Assembly: GCA_017562135.1 (NCBI GenBank)
Contig: QEYB01000448.1
Coordinates: 1,178,001 to 1,242,000 of the forward strand
Length of the DNA: 64,000 nt
Origin: Dipylidium caninum
Lineage: Eukaryota; Platyhelminthes; Cestoda; Cyclophyllidea; Dipylidiidae
Direction: 5' to 3'
Shown here: positions 13,101 to 25,699 of the stretch, piece after piece
How the letters are laid out: the number at the start of each line of letters is the position of its first letter
Position numbering within the stretch: the first letter of the stretch is position 1
Notes under the pieces: model-generated
What the model was told of the DNA's origin: nothing
The model's database searches: none
What the model saw: the letters and a program-made list of their open reading frames with translations, nothing else
Program-made: the position numbers and the translations under genes

Positions 13101-14537
13101 ACTCGCCAGAGATCACCCCTTTGGCAAACCGGAAGGTAGCCAGAATATTTCTTCCACTGCGAGCGATATTTACTTATTAAACAAATCTTACATTTTGTCA
13201 AACAAAATAGCTTTCACAATTATTAGCGCATTTTGTCAAGCACTTGTGCGACCTTTTTTTCCCAAAAAGTCCTTTAGATTTCGCGATGAAGAACTTTTCT
13301 AATAGGGTTTTCACATCTTCAAGATGAATAAAGTTTTGGTCCCCTAATGTATGCCCTCACACCCTATAAAGGTGGCAATCTGATGGCTCGAGATCTGGGA
13401 AATAATGTGAATTGGGTAAAAGTTCAAACCCAAACTCTAATTTTATCCCATGTCATTTGTGTAGCGTGAAATCTGGCGCTGCCACGTTGAAGGCCTCCAT
13501 TTTGGTAATTGAGCAAAACAGATCGTTTTTTAAACTAGTCTTACTTCATTCACTCTAGTTGTTCGAAAAACTGCCGCGGTCAAGATCGGGCAAAGTAACT
13601 CTTGAAAATCCCATCACAAAGAAACGGGGATACGTTTCATTCTTGGTAATGACTGGGGTGTTGGAATAGGCGCTTCTCTGGAAGAAGACCACTGTTTATC
13701 TTCGGACAGGATAGTCTGTATAGAAGCCTCTTCTTATCCACGGTTTTGCTTCGTCACCGTAAGTTCATGAGGAAATCACATTCCTCGCCAACACACATTC
13801 CCTATGCGATGAGGATAATTCCGACCCGGGGACTGCGGACAGCCGATCCCCAGTAATAACTCCCCAAACGTTTGATGAGGATCTCAGGATGACAGCACCC
13901 TAAGTTTTAAGGTCGTCCCGAAATTCATATTCCCCTTTTTTAGACGTTTTAAATTATCTAGGACACTTATTTAGTTGTGGAATCTCTACTGAAGTGTCCT
14001 TAATGTTTGCCTTCAATCATCGAATGAACAAAAATAGTACCCCAAAGTATAGATGTTCTTCTTCTATTGATGGCCTCGGAATCTTTCCCAATTACTAAAA
14101 TAAAAACTGTATTAACCGAAAGATGGAAAATGCAACCAAACTTGACCGAAGCAACAAAACTTATTTGTTTACTGGACTGTGCAGAAAAAATTTTGATTAC
14201 TTTCCGCTTTTACTAATATTTACTGTTAACTAAAACACAGACAAGAATAAGCTTACTGAAGCCGCCTAGAGGCGGTAGGCTTTGAAAAAAATAAAAGCTT
14301 TTGACACTCATTCAGACGCCCGAAATGAGAAGTAGGGCAAGTTGCACAGTGATCTCAGTCTAAAATCTCATTTTTACCACTTTGAAAAGAGGATGTTGGG
14401 AGCGCCCTTAACCTACCATCCAGTAAATTTCAGGCACGCAAATTGATGGTAGTGTTTGAAACCAGTTGTCTAAACTCTATTCACCACCGGAGGTAAATCA
14501 TTGTATTTTGCTCGGTGGAATCGAGGCGGGTGACTAA
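10173..14537. other. Intergenic region, no recognisable gene
   Basis: The 3' flank of the TSP1/PLAC gene contains a C-rich stretch near 10300-10390 and AT-rich sequence around 13900-14250. Open frames on both strands are short, overlap each other and show no domain or convincing splice context. Confidence 0.5.
11132..11137 (+). terminator. Candidate poly(A) signal of the TSP1/PLAC gene
   Basis: This is the first AATAAA I see on the plus strand after the stop codon at 10170-10172. It would imply a 3' UTR of almost 1 kb. No downstream element was identified. Confidence 0.25.
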
Positions 14538-15197
14538 ACAAAGGGAGGCGTAAGTAAACTCACTCATGTTTACACTCTGCGTGACGATTTTTCGTGTCCG
14601 AGAGGATTTCCTGGACAAACAAAGGCACGTCTACCGCATCAAAATGGCGACGACCCTGATTCACCGGGCGCCGGAAGCAGCATCAACACCGAGGCGGTGT
14701 ACGGCTTTCCCATCAAGGCCTGGTCAAGCTACAAGGCGACGTCCCCTCGGGCAGGACAGGCTTGTAAACTTCTGTGGGGAGGGAAAAAAACAAAGGCTCG
14801 AGGTAAGCTAGCCTTTTCAAAGGTCACTGAGAGGTGATTTTAAACGAATATTAATTTGACTTGCGCTCTGGCAGCCCCTGACATTTTGGTGTGCAGTTTC
14901 AATCCTCTGGCAGTTAGAAGTGCCGGGAACCATGATTACTGATGTGTCTGGTTGCGTAAATTATTGTTCTTGTCGGGGTATTTTATTTCTTTTATAGGTG
15001 GTCTTATTAATTCGGAAACCGTCTTTTTGCTTTACCATTTCATGGTCTTGACTTCCAAACCTCACCACGGCTCTAGTCGTGAGGACTCGTCGACTGGGCA
15101 GGCGGACATTTTCGTGAGACAAGTGCTAACCCCCCAGTTTTCATGGCGCACGTTTGACATCCACAATTGCTCATTTTCGCACCCTATACTCGGATAG
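14538..15197 (+). CDS. Unidentified gene, 3' end in two exons
   Basis: An open frame with no internal ATG runs from 14538 and ends at a CTCGAG/GTAAGC donor (exon end 14802) in phase 1. After a 195 bp intron with a pyrimidine-rich acceptor (TTTCTTTTATAG), a second exon at 14998-15197 resumes in phase 1 and ends in TAG. The first part has a natural composition, rich in Asp, Pro, Gly and Ser, with the segments FSCPRGFPGQ and YGFPIKAWSSY. The second part includes ETVFLLYHF and a Ser-rich tail. I recognise no family. The true start or upstream exons are not found. The alternative ATG-initiated frame at 14566 is Arg-rich and looks like a shadow. Confidence 0.35.
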
Positions 15198-15384
15198 ACG
15201 AGAATCGTTGCGACTCTCGAGAAGTTCTCAATCATCGTGTCAGGAGTTGGGTTAGGCCAAAGATTTAGCAGTCAACCGCTAAACCATGCTCTATCGCACG
15301 TAGAACACCTCACATTTCGGGAGGCATACATGAGGAGGAATGCAGCATTACAGGCATGCATCCGCCATCGTAGGCTGAAATAAA

Positions 15385-15411
15385 CCTCCTCCTCCTCCTC
15401 CTCCTCCTCCT
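15385..15411. repeat. (CCT)9 microsatellite
   Basis: Nine perfect CCT units in intergenic sequence just downstream of the unidentified two-exon ORF. Confidence 0.9.
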
Positions 15412-18400
15412 GCCTTTGCCTTGGTAAACTATTTTAACCACAGGAGGAAGGATAAAGTACGCAGTCATTGCAAATTCTGCCAACAATCGACAGTAGGAGA
15501 ATAGGGGGGAATTGGCACTATCCATTACATTGCGACGGTTATTCGCAGTTGGCTTTAATCACTTCGTCTTCGAGTGCAGCACTTTGGGTCCGTGCGCAGG
15601 GCGAATTATCCCATGGCACCAGCAAGTGGAGTATGCAAATTATTTCCACCCACGTCGTTCACGTAGGCGATGAAAATGTTGGTTGAATCTCCTTCATGTG
15701 ATGAGGCCAACTCGCGGCTCATTTGCCCTCACAACTTATGAGTCGCAGCTCGCGCGTTTCGACACGCCCAGCAAATTGTTCGTCGAAGTGTCACGGATGG
15801 CGGTCCAGTGATCGCAAAGCGTAACCTCCTTCCCGCAAAACAAGGTGCCATTATTTACAGACATTGGCCGCTATTTCATGTCTGAAGGCTGGCTAAACTA
15901 AACACCACAAATTATGGCTAGACATCGGTGTGTAATGCTCCTCCTCCTCCCTGGCATGTCACTACGATCGCTCGCGGACTGCGCCTCCTCCACGAGCAAA
16001 GTGGCCTCCAAGTACAAATTCTGAGGGTGGTCACGACTCTGACTCGCAGTGTCAAAACTACCAGAAAATGAAGAAACTGATGATGGATGAGTGGCCAAGA
16101 CGCCAGGCTCTCGCATGCCAATCTTGCGACAACGCGCCAGACATCGAATTTGGCAGTTTACACTCGACTTGTGTGACAGCAGTTGTGACGAACGCATCCA
16201 CATCACCATGGTGATTCCAATTTAGTTAATCTCTTCGCAGTACTTTACCGGCGAAATACGCGGAGGGGGCATTTCTAGCTCTTAAGTCGAGTGTTTTCGG
16301 AACGGAGAAGAATGTCTTCCTTTACAATCGGAATGAAGTGAATAAGAAATAAGTCGGGGAAATATGCAATCTGTTTCTCACCCAGTCCCCTCAAGGGCAG
16401 AGGAAAAAGGCAGGTTGCCGCTGTCTCGCGGAGAAATAAAGGTTTTGGAGAGACAACGCAGACTCTTCCATGTGTTAGTTAAATTTCATAATTCGTCAAT
16501 CGTGCTTCCTTTTCTATTCTCTTCCCTTCTCCTCATGGAAAGTGAACTTTAAAGGAGTGTCATTGCCGAGAAATACCAAGTTGGACTATTTCGGGCCTGA
16601 GAATCAAACGAGGGCCAGACGTACCCCAAAGTTACATGGGTTCTCGCAATTGTCCGTAGGTTTGCCTCAAACACGGGACATGGGCAATGTAGCGTTTAGT
16701 TGGACCCTTCAACAGGCAACCTCCAAGCGGTGGGTGGTGAAAGTCCACCTGCGTGGGAAGGGCCCCCCCCCGATCATACGCCGGCCCTCAATACGCCCCC
16801 GCATGTGGTAGCAGGTTGCACCTACAGCATCGGCGGACAGGTGATTCGAAGGAGGAGCAAAAAGTTGACTGCGTCTCGTCAGCACCGAATATATGAGTTT
16901 CATACAAGTAACTCAAAAAAAACACGTGATTTCCTGTTTATCAAACGCATGAGATAAATAGATTACCCTTTTAAATTATGCCTACTTGGCTATAGTAAGG
17001 CTTAGGTTCGGCGCCAAATCAATCACAGTCGGGCGTAATTTAAGTTTGGGTTGAAGTGCTCCTTCCTCGCTGTATTTATCCACTCATCGAAAGAGGGACA
17101 CTCAGAGAGCACTTTTCTCTGTTCTACCTTTGCCATTTTCCACCGTCCTCGATGCTATCTAATACTCCCTCACCTTCACAAATCATATTTCCTACTCAAG
17201 TACCTTTAAGCTTACAATTATTATTGCAAAGTCTACACAATTTATGCAGTTTTCAGAAGAAAGTATAGAAGTGAACTTCTAAGTTAAAGGCAAAAGGAGC
17301 TATCCTACCCGATTCAACAGAAGACGATTAAGTGGTTTCTCTCCCCCACAACATTCAACGAACGAGTCAGTCGTAGCAGCAACCAATCTTAAGATGAAAA
17401 TTGCATGGGCATTGTGAAGGACCACAAATGAAGGCATTTACTAAAGGGAAGAGTCTGTCGTTCTGTGGGGCCGAGTTCCACTCTAACAGGCGCATAACAC
17501 TTCTTCCCCGAGATGTTACGCGCATTTGCTCGTGGCTCTGTTGCCTAGACAATACTTTGTCGGCATCCGAGCCCGCGTTGAATGTTACAATAGCAGTCAG
17601 GCATAAGTATTCGGTGGGGCAGATAGGAGCGAGTGGACATCCTACTTTTGTCTCTTCTCCCTTCGTCTGACTTTCTTAGTGACCATAATATAATCATGCC
17701 TGAAATCACGACAACAATTCCTATCTTACGAGGTTATGGATTCTGTAGAGGCCTCACTTCATCAGTGCTCGTTAAAGAATGTCAGGCCATTTCTCATCGT
17801 AGTCCTGGTAACGCTACTTCAACTCCTTCAGTTGGAAAGTGAATTACAATCGACCTCTTTCGACGAGTACCAGCCTATTCGTCTCGACTCGTGACTCTCC
17901 TACGTCTACATTTACCTTCAGTGGCAGCCACATCCTTTTTTTATGACATTGAGGCACTAATCAGTGTGGCTGAGCGTCTGTATCATCGTTGCTCAGTCAA
18001 TTGGCTCGGTCCATCTTAAAGTAGCAAGTAATCCCCTTTCATTGCACTAAAACATTGTCTGCTTACGCAAAACCTCTTCATTTTAGATTTTTTCTAATGA
18101 CTTTCAATCAGATTTATGTTTATTTTGTTGGAGGTGCGCACAAGGAATCACGAGACCAGGCGACGATATGTTAAGGCCATAAGTCACTCCGAGGGAGTTC
18201 GGCACACCCATGATGTTAAGAGGCGTGGAAAGGCGGGAGGGGAGGGTCTGCGGAAGGCGACCCTACAGAAGACAAAATGGGCAAAATTACTCGAACACTG
18301 AGCCAAAAACAATAAAAATGCAAATTGTAGGGATGGTGCGCAGGTGTAGGAGATAGCGAAAATAACTACTGATTCATCCGCATACTCCTCAATGACTGGG

Positions 18401-21400
18401 TATGGAGGTGATTCTAATGTTCCCCTCTCATCGCTCCCATCTCTTTCCGCTTTTCGACTTGGAAAGCTAGCAAAATACACACCCTACAGCACCCATTAAT
18501 CGTGCGCATTCCAGCAGTTTTGACCGAAATGCCATTAATTTCGGAGAACGACAGACAGTACGCAAGTCATGTTTTGGGCGTATCGCAACCGATCAAACTC
18601 GGAATAAACCGACACTCCTGACAGCTTTCATCTCTGTTACTTCGGAGCTAAGACCGTCTCAATGAACACATGTCCGGTTTTGGTAGAGTGGAGGGCGGAA
18701 ACGTAGGGCGTCGCAGATCTGTCGTAGTAGCATCAGGTCGCAGACGGGCCCTGAGGCCTCAGTCAGCCACGTCGGGCCCAGGACTAGAATTTTAATTAAG
18801 CAGAGGCTCCCACCCACGAGAATGTCAACAACGATAAAAAAAGAGTGTCTTGTCCAAAAACGACCAAAGGGAGTAAGTCTACAGCATCCTCGGTCTCCGA
18901 CACCGGCTGATTCATCACCGTGCATCTTCGCTCGAATTGTTCTTGGCCTGTGGTGGCAATACCCGAAGAAGATAATTATTCGAACCTGTGTAATACTGCA
19001 ATTGTATTCCTCGTTACTGCTGGCCGAACAATCCACGAGGCCGTTTGAAGCCGGTCAAGTGTGCCTCGATATGGAGTCGAGGTGGGAGACACTCTGGATT
19101 TATACATTGCATTACACATCACCTACCGACTTTTGTTGTGCTTAAGTGTTAAGATGGCCAGTACTCGTGAAAGGCACTCTTGTGAAGTACGCGAGTTCCT
19201 CGCCTGCCACCGGCAATGGGCACAGAGGATCGTTCTCCGCACCTTCAGACAGTACAGTCCTTTAAAGCTCACTGCCCGATAAAACAATCAACCTGCCGAA
19301 GCAAGGGAGTTATGGTTTGAAAGTCTTCTCACCTTTCTGGGTACGCTATGAGTCATGTAACACTCTTTGTGTCTGGCTAAATTAACTTTTTTTTCCTTGT
19401 GTGAGAAACGCGACGAGGCATTATACTTGGAACGCCATTTACGGCCACCGTAAGTCATGCGGACTGCAGCGCTGCGGGGGGCGAGCTCGCAACAGTCGTG
19501 TATGAAATTTTATATTTATTTCGCACTTTGAACGCGTCGCCCGTCGGTAGCGTCTCCAAAAATGTCATGTAAATTACTGAACGGGCATAAATCCGGATAT
19601 CACTCCGAGTTAGGTTATGAAGGCTGGTAAAAGGCCTGCTTTATGCTTCACCGTGAAATGACTAAGTCTTTCGTTTGATGGTTGAAGATAATAAAAACAT
19701 TTTCCACGAAGGCACCCGGCATGGTTTCGAGGAGGAAATGGTAATTTGGTGAGTGGAATAAGCAATGCGACCCAGACGCTCTAATGTGGTGAATACACCA
19801 GTCCACATGTTTGAGGGAGAAATAAACACCTCTCCCTAATGAAAATTTACACAAATGATGGCAAAATTACCATCGAGTTGGTCAAGTTGAAGGAGCGCAA
19901 TGTTCACTTAAATAAAGGTCCCTTTGAAGATTGCGGTTGTATCCTAAGCGCATCAGGCGGCTTAATTTCAAGACAAAGCCACTAGTTGGCTGAGGTTGGG
20001 GCTTGCCCTCGTACTAATCACTCAGAAGGGCGTAGAGAAATGCGTCCAGTATGGTAAAATGGCGGTGAGGCAAACTCTCAACTTCAAGGTTTTCTGTCGA
20101 GATGCCATACACAGGAGGCGGCTCCTTCGGTGGGAGCAGATTCGGTGCGTTTTGTGCGATATCCGGAGCTAGAAATGGCGAAAAATTAGTGGGGAAGTAT
20201 AAAGTTGGTCGGCGCATGTGACAGAATGTCGGCGATCTGGAATGGGAAATCATGGGACCTATTTTCACTAAATCATGCTGCGTTCCACTCCTCCGTAGTT
20301 CACAGGAAAATTTGCGCTTCCGTGTCCGATGACTTTAAAAGTTAATGTGCTCATATTTGAAAGCACTTTAAGCGAAGGAGTTTGACACGACATGTAAGTG
20401 AAAGTGCGTTTCGAAGTGGTTTGATAGTGCTTCCTAATGTGCAGCTTTTTAATTTTACGGTTTACCCCGGGAGGCATTCAGTAAATCGTGTTTTCCACAC
20501 GATTGGTAACACCAGAAGGCCTGGGTGAGGGCAAATTTTGCCTAACTTGTCGTCCACCATCAACCTGTGACACACCACCTCTGCATTGTACGACTTAGTC
20601 GATTGGGCTACTGTCAAAAATGACACAGAGATGGCAGTCAGTGTGGTATCAATTGCATTTGCTCGTTTTCATGGCAGCCTTTCGGTCCGTTGCACCAAAT
20701 TACACAGTTGACGCAGAGGAGTAGTGCGCCTCGTCTCCGCAGTTTCTAGGAGAAATCCACTGAACCCGAGAGTAGCATAACCATACCACTGCGGACTGAG
20801 AATGTGGCAGACTATTTACTCGACCTCCCAACCGAGTGTGAGTAGGATACTTGGAATAAGTCAGTTACGTAGACAAGAAGGGTCGGTGAACCGCCATCTT
20901 CCCGAAACCGGCTGACGTCCAAGTGAATACATCCTGACGGGCCTAGACGATGAAAAAGGGCACTCCACTAGTAGAAGGGTCACCGAGGCGTGGCATTTAC
21001 ATCTTAAGGAATGGAATGTGTCCTTAATGGTGGGACTTTCATCTTCCTGGTCACATGGTGACATCGCAGACGATTTTCAGTCCTGGCTGTTGGCGCTGCA
21101 CAGAAAAGACGCTACCCGGCTCTCCACCAACTCCTTCTCCCAATGCATTTGTTTTAATGTCATGTTAGAAAACACATTTTGACACTAATAATGTAGGCAA
21201 CGAGTAGTTAGTTTATTTAAATTCCCTCACTTACGCTTTGAACTAGTCTGTATGACAGTTAAATCATGGGAAGATAGAAGGGGAACTGTTAATAGCTGTC
21301 ATGCTGATAGACTAGCTCTCGCAGGGACTGAAAATTAGGCAAGATTAAGTAAAATCAAATCGGTCAGTTAGGTTAGAGGGAAACGACTACTTGCCGTCTG

Positions 21401-23949
21401 AGCGGTGGGCAGGAGGGGAGGAAGTAGGAAGTTTTCCCCTTTTTCCTCCATCTGCGGCGATATTTGCATACACTTCCTTGGCAAAGAAACATATTCACCG
21501 TGTAGATTCATATTAGCCAATTTCCCGCACTGTGACTGTGACTTCGGCATTACAGTTCATAAAATTTCAAAGAGCAAGTTTAAAAACACTCTAATAGAGA
21601 TTACCCCGAGATGTGAGTTTACGATAAACTTATTTCCACTCTCTCTGCGTTACAATGTCATTTCGTGTACCAAGTCAACCACGTCTGCCGTTCACCCACA
21701 TTCAACAAACTGGACAGGATGATGTTGTACTTCAGACGCCAAAAGTAATCGTCTCTTAGGCGCGTGAAATCGTGTTGCGGGGATTGTGTCGGCAGAGAAG
21801 ATTACGCAGTAGAAAAAACAACTAGACAAAGAAGGTGGGAAGAGAAGTACCTGGGAAATGATTATCGTGTCGGTTGGGTGTAATTGTAAATAGGTTAATT
21901 TTGGACACTTGAAGGATACGCCAATTCAATTCAGTTAAATGTGCAGGTTTTCTGATTGAAGGGAAAGAGGGGCGATTGGTTTCACTGTTGGAGAAGAGAT
22001 TATCTTTCAGATTGGCGTTTTGGGTTGTATTGAGGATCGGAAACTAGCGGGGCCGAGGAGACTGACAATGGGATTGCGATCTTCCTGTCCGTAGGAGGGG
22101 CAGACTTGCGCATTCAGGGTCGCAAGCGGCAACTTTTGGCGGCATCTAGTCATGCAGATTTGGTAAACAGTGGGGTAAAAAGAGGCGTATCAACTGCCGC
22201 GAACTCCACTCGAAATGTCCTCTTGTCTTAGAGGCCATTGAGTTCTCCCTATAATGAACCTTTGCCTTCACAGAAGACGTCTCGAACGCCTTCTCACCTT
22301 GACACCAACGTGTCTCAGGAGAGAATTCCTTAGTGTCACATCTGCACAATTCTCATGTCCCACGACTCGGAGATCGAAAGAATCATGAAAGTTTTAAGCA
22401 AATATTAGGTCTGATTGTGCCAAATTTTCACTTCTATGAGGCCACAGAAGGAATATCAGGCAGTTGCACAAGAATATGGTATCTCAGTTCATCAGTGGGG
22501 GCAGGAAAGAACACAGGGAGTTGCCTGGAGGCTACGAGGTTGCCTTAGAAATACCGACTTGTTGGTAACCGGAAGTTAATCGTGCTATAGTAGACTTGAG
22601 TTCATTAGACGTTTTACGCTAGGCCATGATAACACGGGACATGTAACTTATTGTGTCGCATTTGTGAATTGCCGTGCCTTAATCAGATCCGGAAGTGGTA
22701 CTGCAGACTCTCCCTGCGAATTATCTCTGCGGAAATAATTTTCTCCGCACTGCCATCTTCAAAAATTAACTGTGGTTTCAGCTTGAAGGCAAACGAATTT
22801 TCCAAACTACTATGGGGAAATGGGGCAGGGTAGTCTGTCCCCTTGCCTTGTTTAGCATGGCAGCAATTACAGCCAACAGTTGACAGTGGAACGATACAAT
22901 GTGATAGGAAAGAGCGATTTTGTGGCCTCTCCACCCACGACCGCGTGGGCGGATTCAAGTGTGTGGCCAAAATATGCGCATAACTTGCACAAGAACATTT
23001 TATAACAATATAATTCCATTAAGTTGGTTTGTCATTTATCATGAAGTAACGGGTCTGTTCATTCACCAATCACAGTTGGATGTTCCAGTAACCTAAACAA
23101 ACAAACTAGCCGAAAGTAGGAAGTCCACCGTCCGGATCGTGGACTGCACTGTTGTCAAAAAAAACAAATTTTTTAAGATCGGTAGGTGGAATCTACCGAA
23201 TGTCCCCCGTCTCGTGTACACAGTTAGTATGATTGCCCCAATGAATGACAAAAGATGGCGTTTGGTTTTCCGAGACCCATTAGCAGTTCCATAAAAGTTG
23301 TTTGTAAATCATCTTACCAGTAATGAATAAAGTCAGAATACACAAATTTCTTGACAAGGAAGACTGTGGAACATGAAGGCAGGTGTAGGATATTCCTAGA
23401 TTTGGAGATTACAGAAATGCATGTCAAAAGGTCGCTCGGTGTTGCCTCAGGACCCATCGGGTGAACAACGTGGACATCATAAAGGACATGGAAGGAAGGA
23501 GGCGGAGTTAAGGATTAATGGCTTCTCTTGCGTTCCAGAAGACACTGATTTATTTCCTCTTCTATCAATTTACATCCGCCTGCATATTCACTTCAGAGCC
23601 GAAGGTGGCAAGAAACTCATGGCGTCAGTGTCGTGGTGTCTTCATCATCAACGAAACCTTAATTTGAGTTAAACATGCGGCAGCCAACGAACATTTCAGA
23701 TAGACTCCACCTTTGAGGAATTCGTACAACTAGAGGAACTAAGGCAAATGATTACTGTACGCCGTCACGATGCCAGGACTAACAGTACTGCTGTTGTGCG
23801 CTCTTTGGGACAGATGGTGCCCTATTTGATATAAAAACCACCAAGGTCCAGCGAATTTCAAACGGAAAGGTCAGCGTGTTAACGACTTACCAGTCTACCG
23901 TTGGAAGCATTTTTCAGTTAGTTTACTTTGTACCTCGCACATCCTCCAG
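15412..23949. other. Gene-poor region
   Basis: Besides the minus-strand ORF above I see only short open frames on both strands. A small plus-strand frame at 19153-19282 and a minus-strand one near 18366-18467 look protein-like but lack supporting partners. No repeats of note, RNA genes or transposon ORFs are visible. Confidence 0.45.
15898..16209 (-). CDS. Hypothetical 103-codon ORF
   Basis: This minus-strand frame starts at an ATG and contains a Cys-rich stretch (CQIRCLARC) followed by a Ser-rich segment and an acidic helix-like region. It may be an exon or chance. No family, splice partner or signal peptide was recognised. Confidence 0.12.
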   Translation of the reverse strand: MVMWMRSSQLLSHKSSVNCQIRCLARCRKIGMREPGVLATHPSSVSSFSGSFDTASQSRDHPQNLYLEATLLVEEAQSASDRSDMPGRRRSITHRCLAIICGV

Positions 23950-24084
23950 TCGTGGGAGAATTTTGGGCTCTTCTCAGATTGCACCTACTTGTGCGAGGGG
24001 ATGAGGCTCCCCGGGGGGCGTTGGCCGTTACGACACTATTCGGACTGGTGCCAAAAGGAGGTCCGTTGCATCCACCTTGGCTAA
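23950..24084 (+). other. Exon candidate, Trp- and Cys-rich
   Basis: After a pyrimidine-rich acceptor (ATCCTCCAG), 44 codons are open in phase 0 and end in TAA. The product has four Trp and four Cys, with a segment SWENFGLFSDCTYLCEG that vaguely recalls the start of a thrombospondin type-1 repeat. Upstream exons are not identified, so the reading is tentative. Confidence 0.18.
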
Positions 24085-25525
24085 ATCGTTGGAGGGGAGA
24101 TGCGGCGGTCGCACAACCCTGATAGGCGCCGAAGGTGATAAATTAGTATCACACTGAACTGCACCGCAATCGACCCTTCCCACGAAGTTCACCGTAGAGT
24201 GAAGGTTTTTAAAATAACCAACCCAAACGGTGCCTGTTGGACGAGCGATAATTCTACACGAGGACATTCATTGATGGGGATGTAATATTCCCACCGTTGT
24301 CCACCTTCATTGCACCATTTTCTCTCTTGCAATATCCTATCATTTGTTAGAATTTTGGATTACATGAAATCATGGCGGACGGGTACTCGGCCACGTGGTG
24401 TCCACACTCGTGGGGCACAAAACTCCATGCATGTCGTCCGAATGGAATATGACGTTCCATCGGACGCCACAATTTTGATTGGGTCAGCTCAAAGAAGTGT
24501 CCAGAAATGTGTTCCCTCAGGGTGACCGCGATTCTGCGTGGGATTTGATGGATGCGTGGGTGGAGAGATGAGCGAAAGGTCCAACTTTTGTGGAGGCATT
24601 TTAAGAATTTTCTTGTTATTAAAAATGACTGAATGGGACACTTGAACAGCGGCATTGGAATTTGGTTGGCACTTTAATGACAGTGTTTAATTAAACCCCA
24701 TTAGTGCAAGCATTAGGCAGGTTAATCAAAAAATGTGCCAGTTCCACGGTTTGACCTGAATCATTCGAACCCTTGATTGTTACCCTGGAAGGCGAGATAG
24801 GAAAGGAAGGAGTGTGAACTTACAGAACCGGTAAATGCGTCCATGTAGACGAACTGACAAATTATTTTCTTCTTCTGAGGAGGAGGAGGGGGTGTGAGTA
24901 GAATTTTGATTTGAAGATTCAAGGAAGGGCATTTCTATCTCTGGATTTTACAATTTTATACCAGGGGCTCACGATTTGCCCAAACTTATCCACATTTCAT
25001 GCAAGGTAAAACGTCTCTGCTGAACTTTCACGGAGTGACATTGTCGTGTTTACATCCGGCGAGACTACTGGAGACTCCACAAATAAATCTGCGCTTTACG
25101 CTCCATAAATAATTGTATGTTGTGCACCAAACACCAAATATTTTCATTTCGGTATTTGGTTATGTGTAGTCTTCATTTGTGCTGGTAAATTAATGGACTT
25201 GCGAAGGGTCCAACCCCGCAGTTAGGCGTTGCCACTTCGCGAACCGACTGGTCTCTGGGGCAGAACTACTTCTTTCCTACTTCATTATGCTTAATTCCGA
25301 CGGAAGAAACTGTCAATGAAGCCCCATTTGTGGTCAGTGTATGTAGCTTTTAACTTAGAAATCACTGAAACCCCGTTTTTTACTCTTCCTTCTGCACTGG
25401 AGGATTTCTTGCATTTGTGGATCTTGTTAACTTTTGACTACTTTCTTGAGGTAGGCTGCCGTTTTGTTAGACATATACCTACAGCAGAAGCATTTTACTA
25501 CGACTAATCCCTTCCTCTCCCCTAG

Positions 25526-25699
25526 GATTCGCCCACACGATGCAGGAATATGTCGGTTCTATATTAAGCCCCACTAGAAGTAAAATGAATGTGGGGAGCA
25601 GCCTTGAACCGCCACGTCTTCGCTCTAGCCTGGCCCCCAGTAAACTCGTCTCCTCGATACGAACGGCCAATTTTTTCTCAACGATGTTGACATGCCCAG
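25526..25699 (+). other. Exon candidate, phase 1-1
   Basis: A strong pyrimidine tract and acceptor (CCTCTCCCCTAG) precede a 174 bp open segment that ends at CCCAG/GTAATT. It enters and leaves in phase 1. The encoded 57 residues are rich in Ser, Leu, Pro and Arg (ILSPTRSKMNVGSSLEPPR) and resemble a low-complexity regulatory segment. One phase-compatible continuation is a short terminal exon at about 27766-27819 after CTCCCAAG, ending in TGA. Confidence 0.25.

Noticed and set aside
18659..19145. Two opposing ORFs of 125 and 107 codons
   Set aside because: They are shadows of one another with no domain or codon pattern favouring either strand.
24347..24655. 102-codon minus-strand ORF
   Set aside because: Equally plausible frames exist on both strands and no family or splice partner is recognisable.
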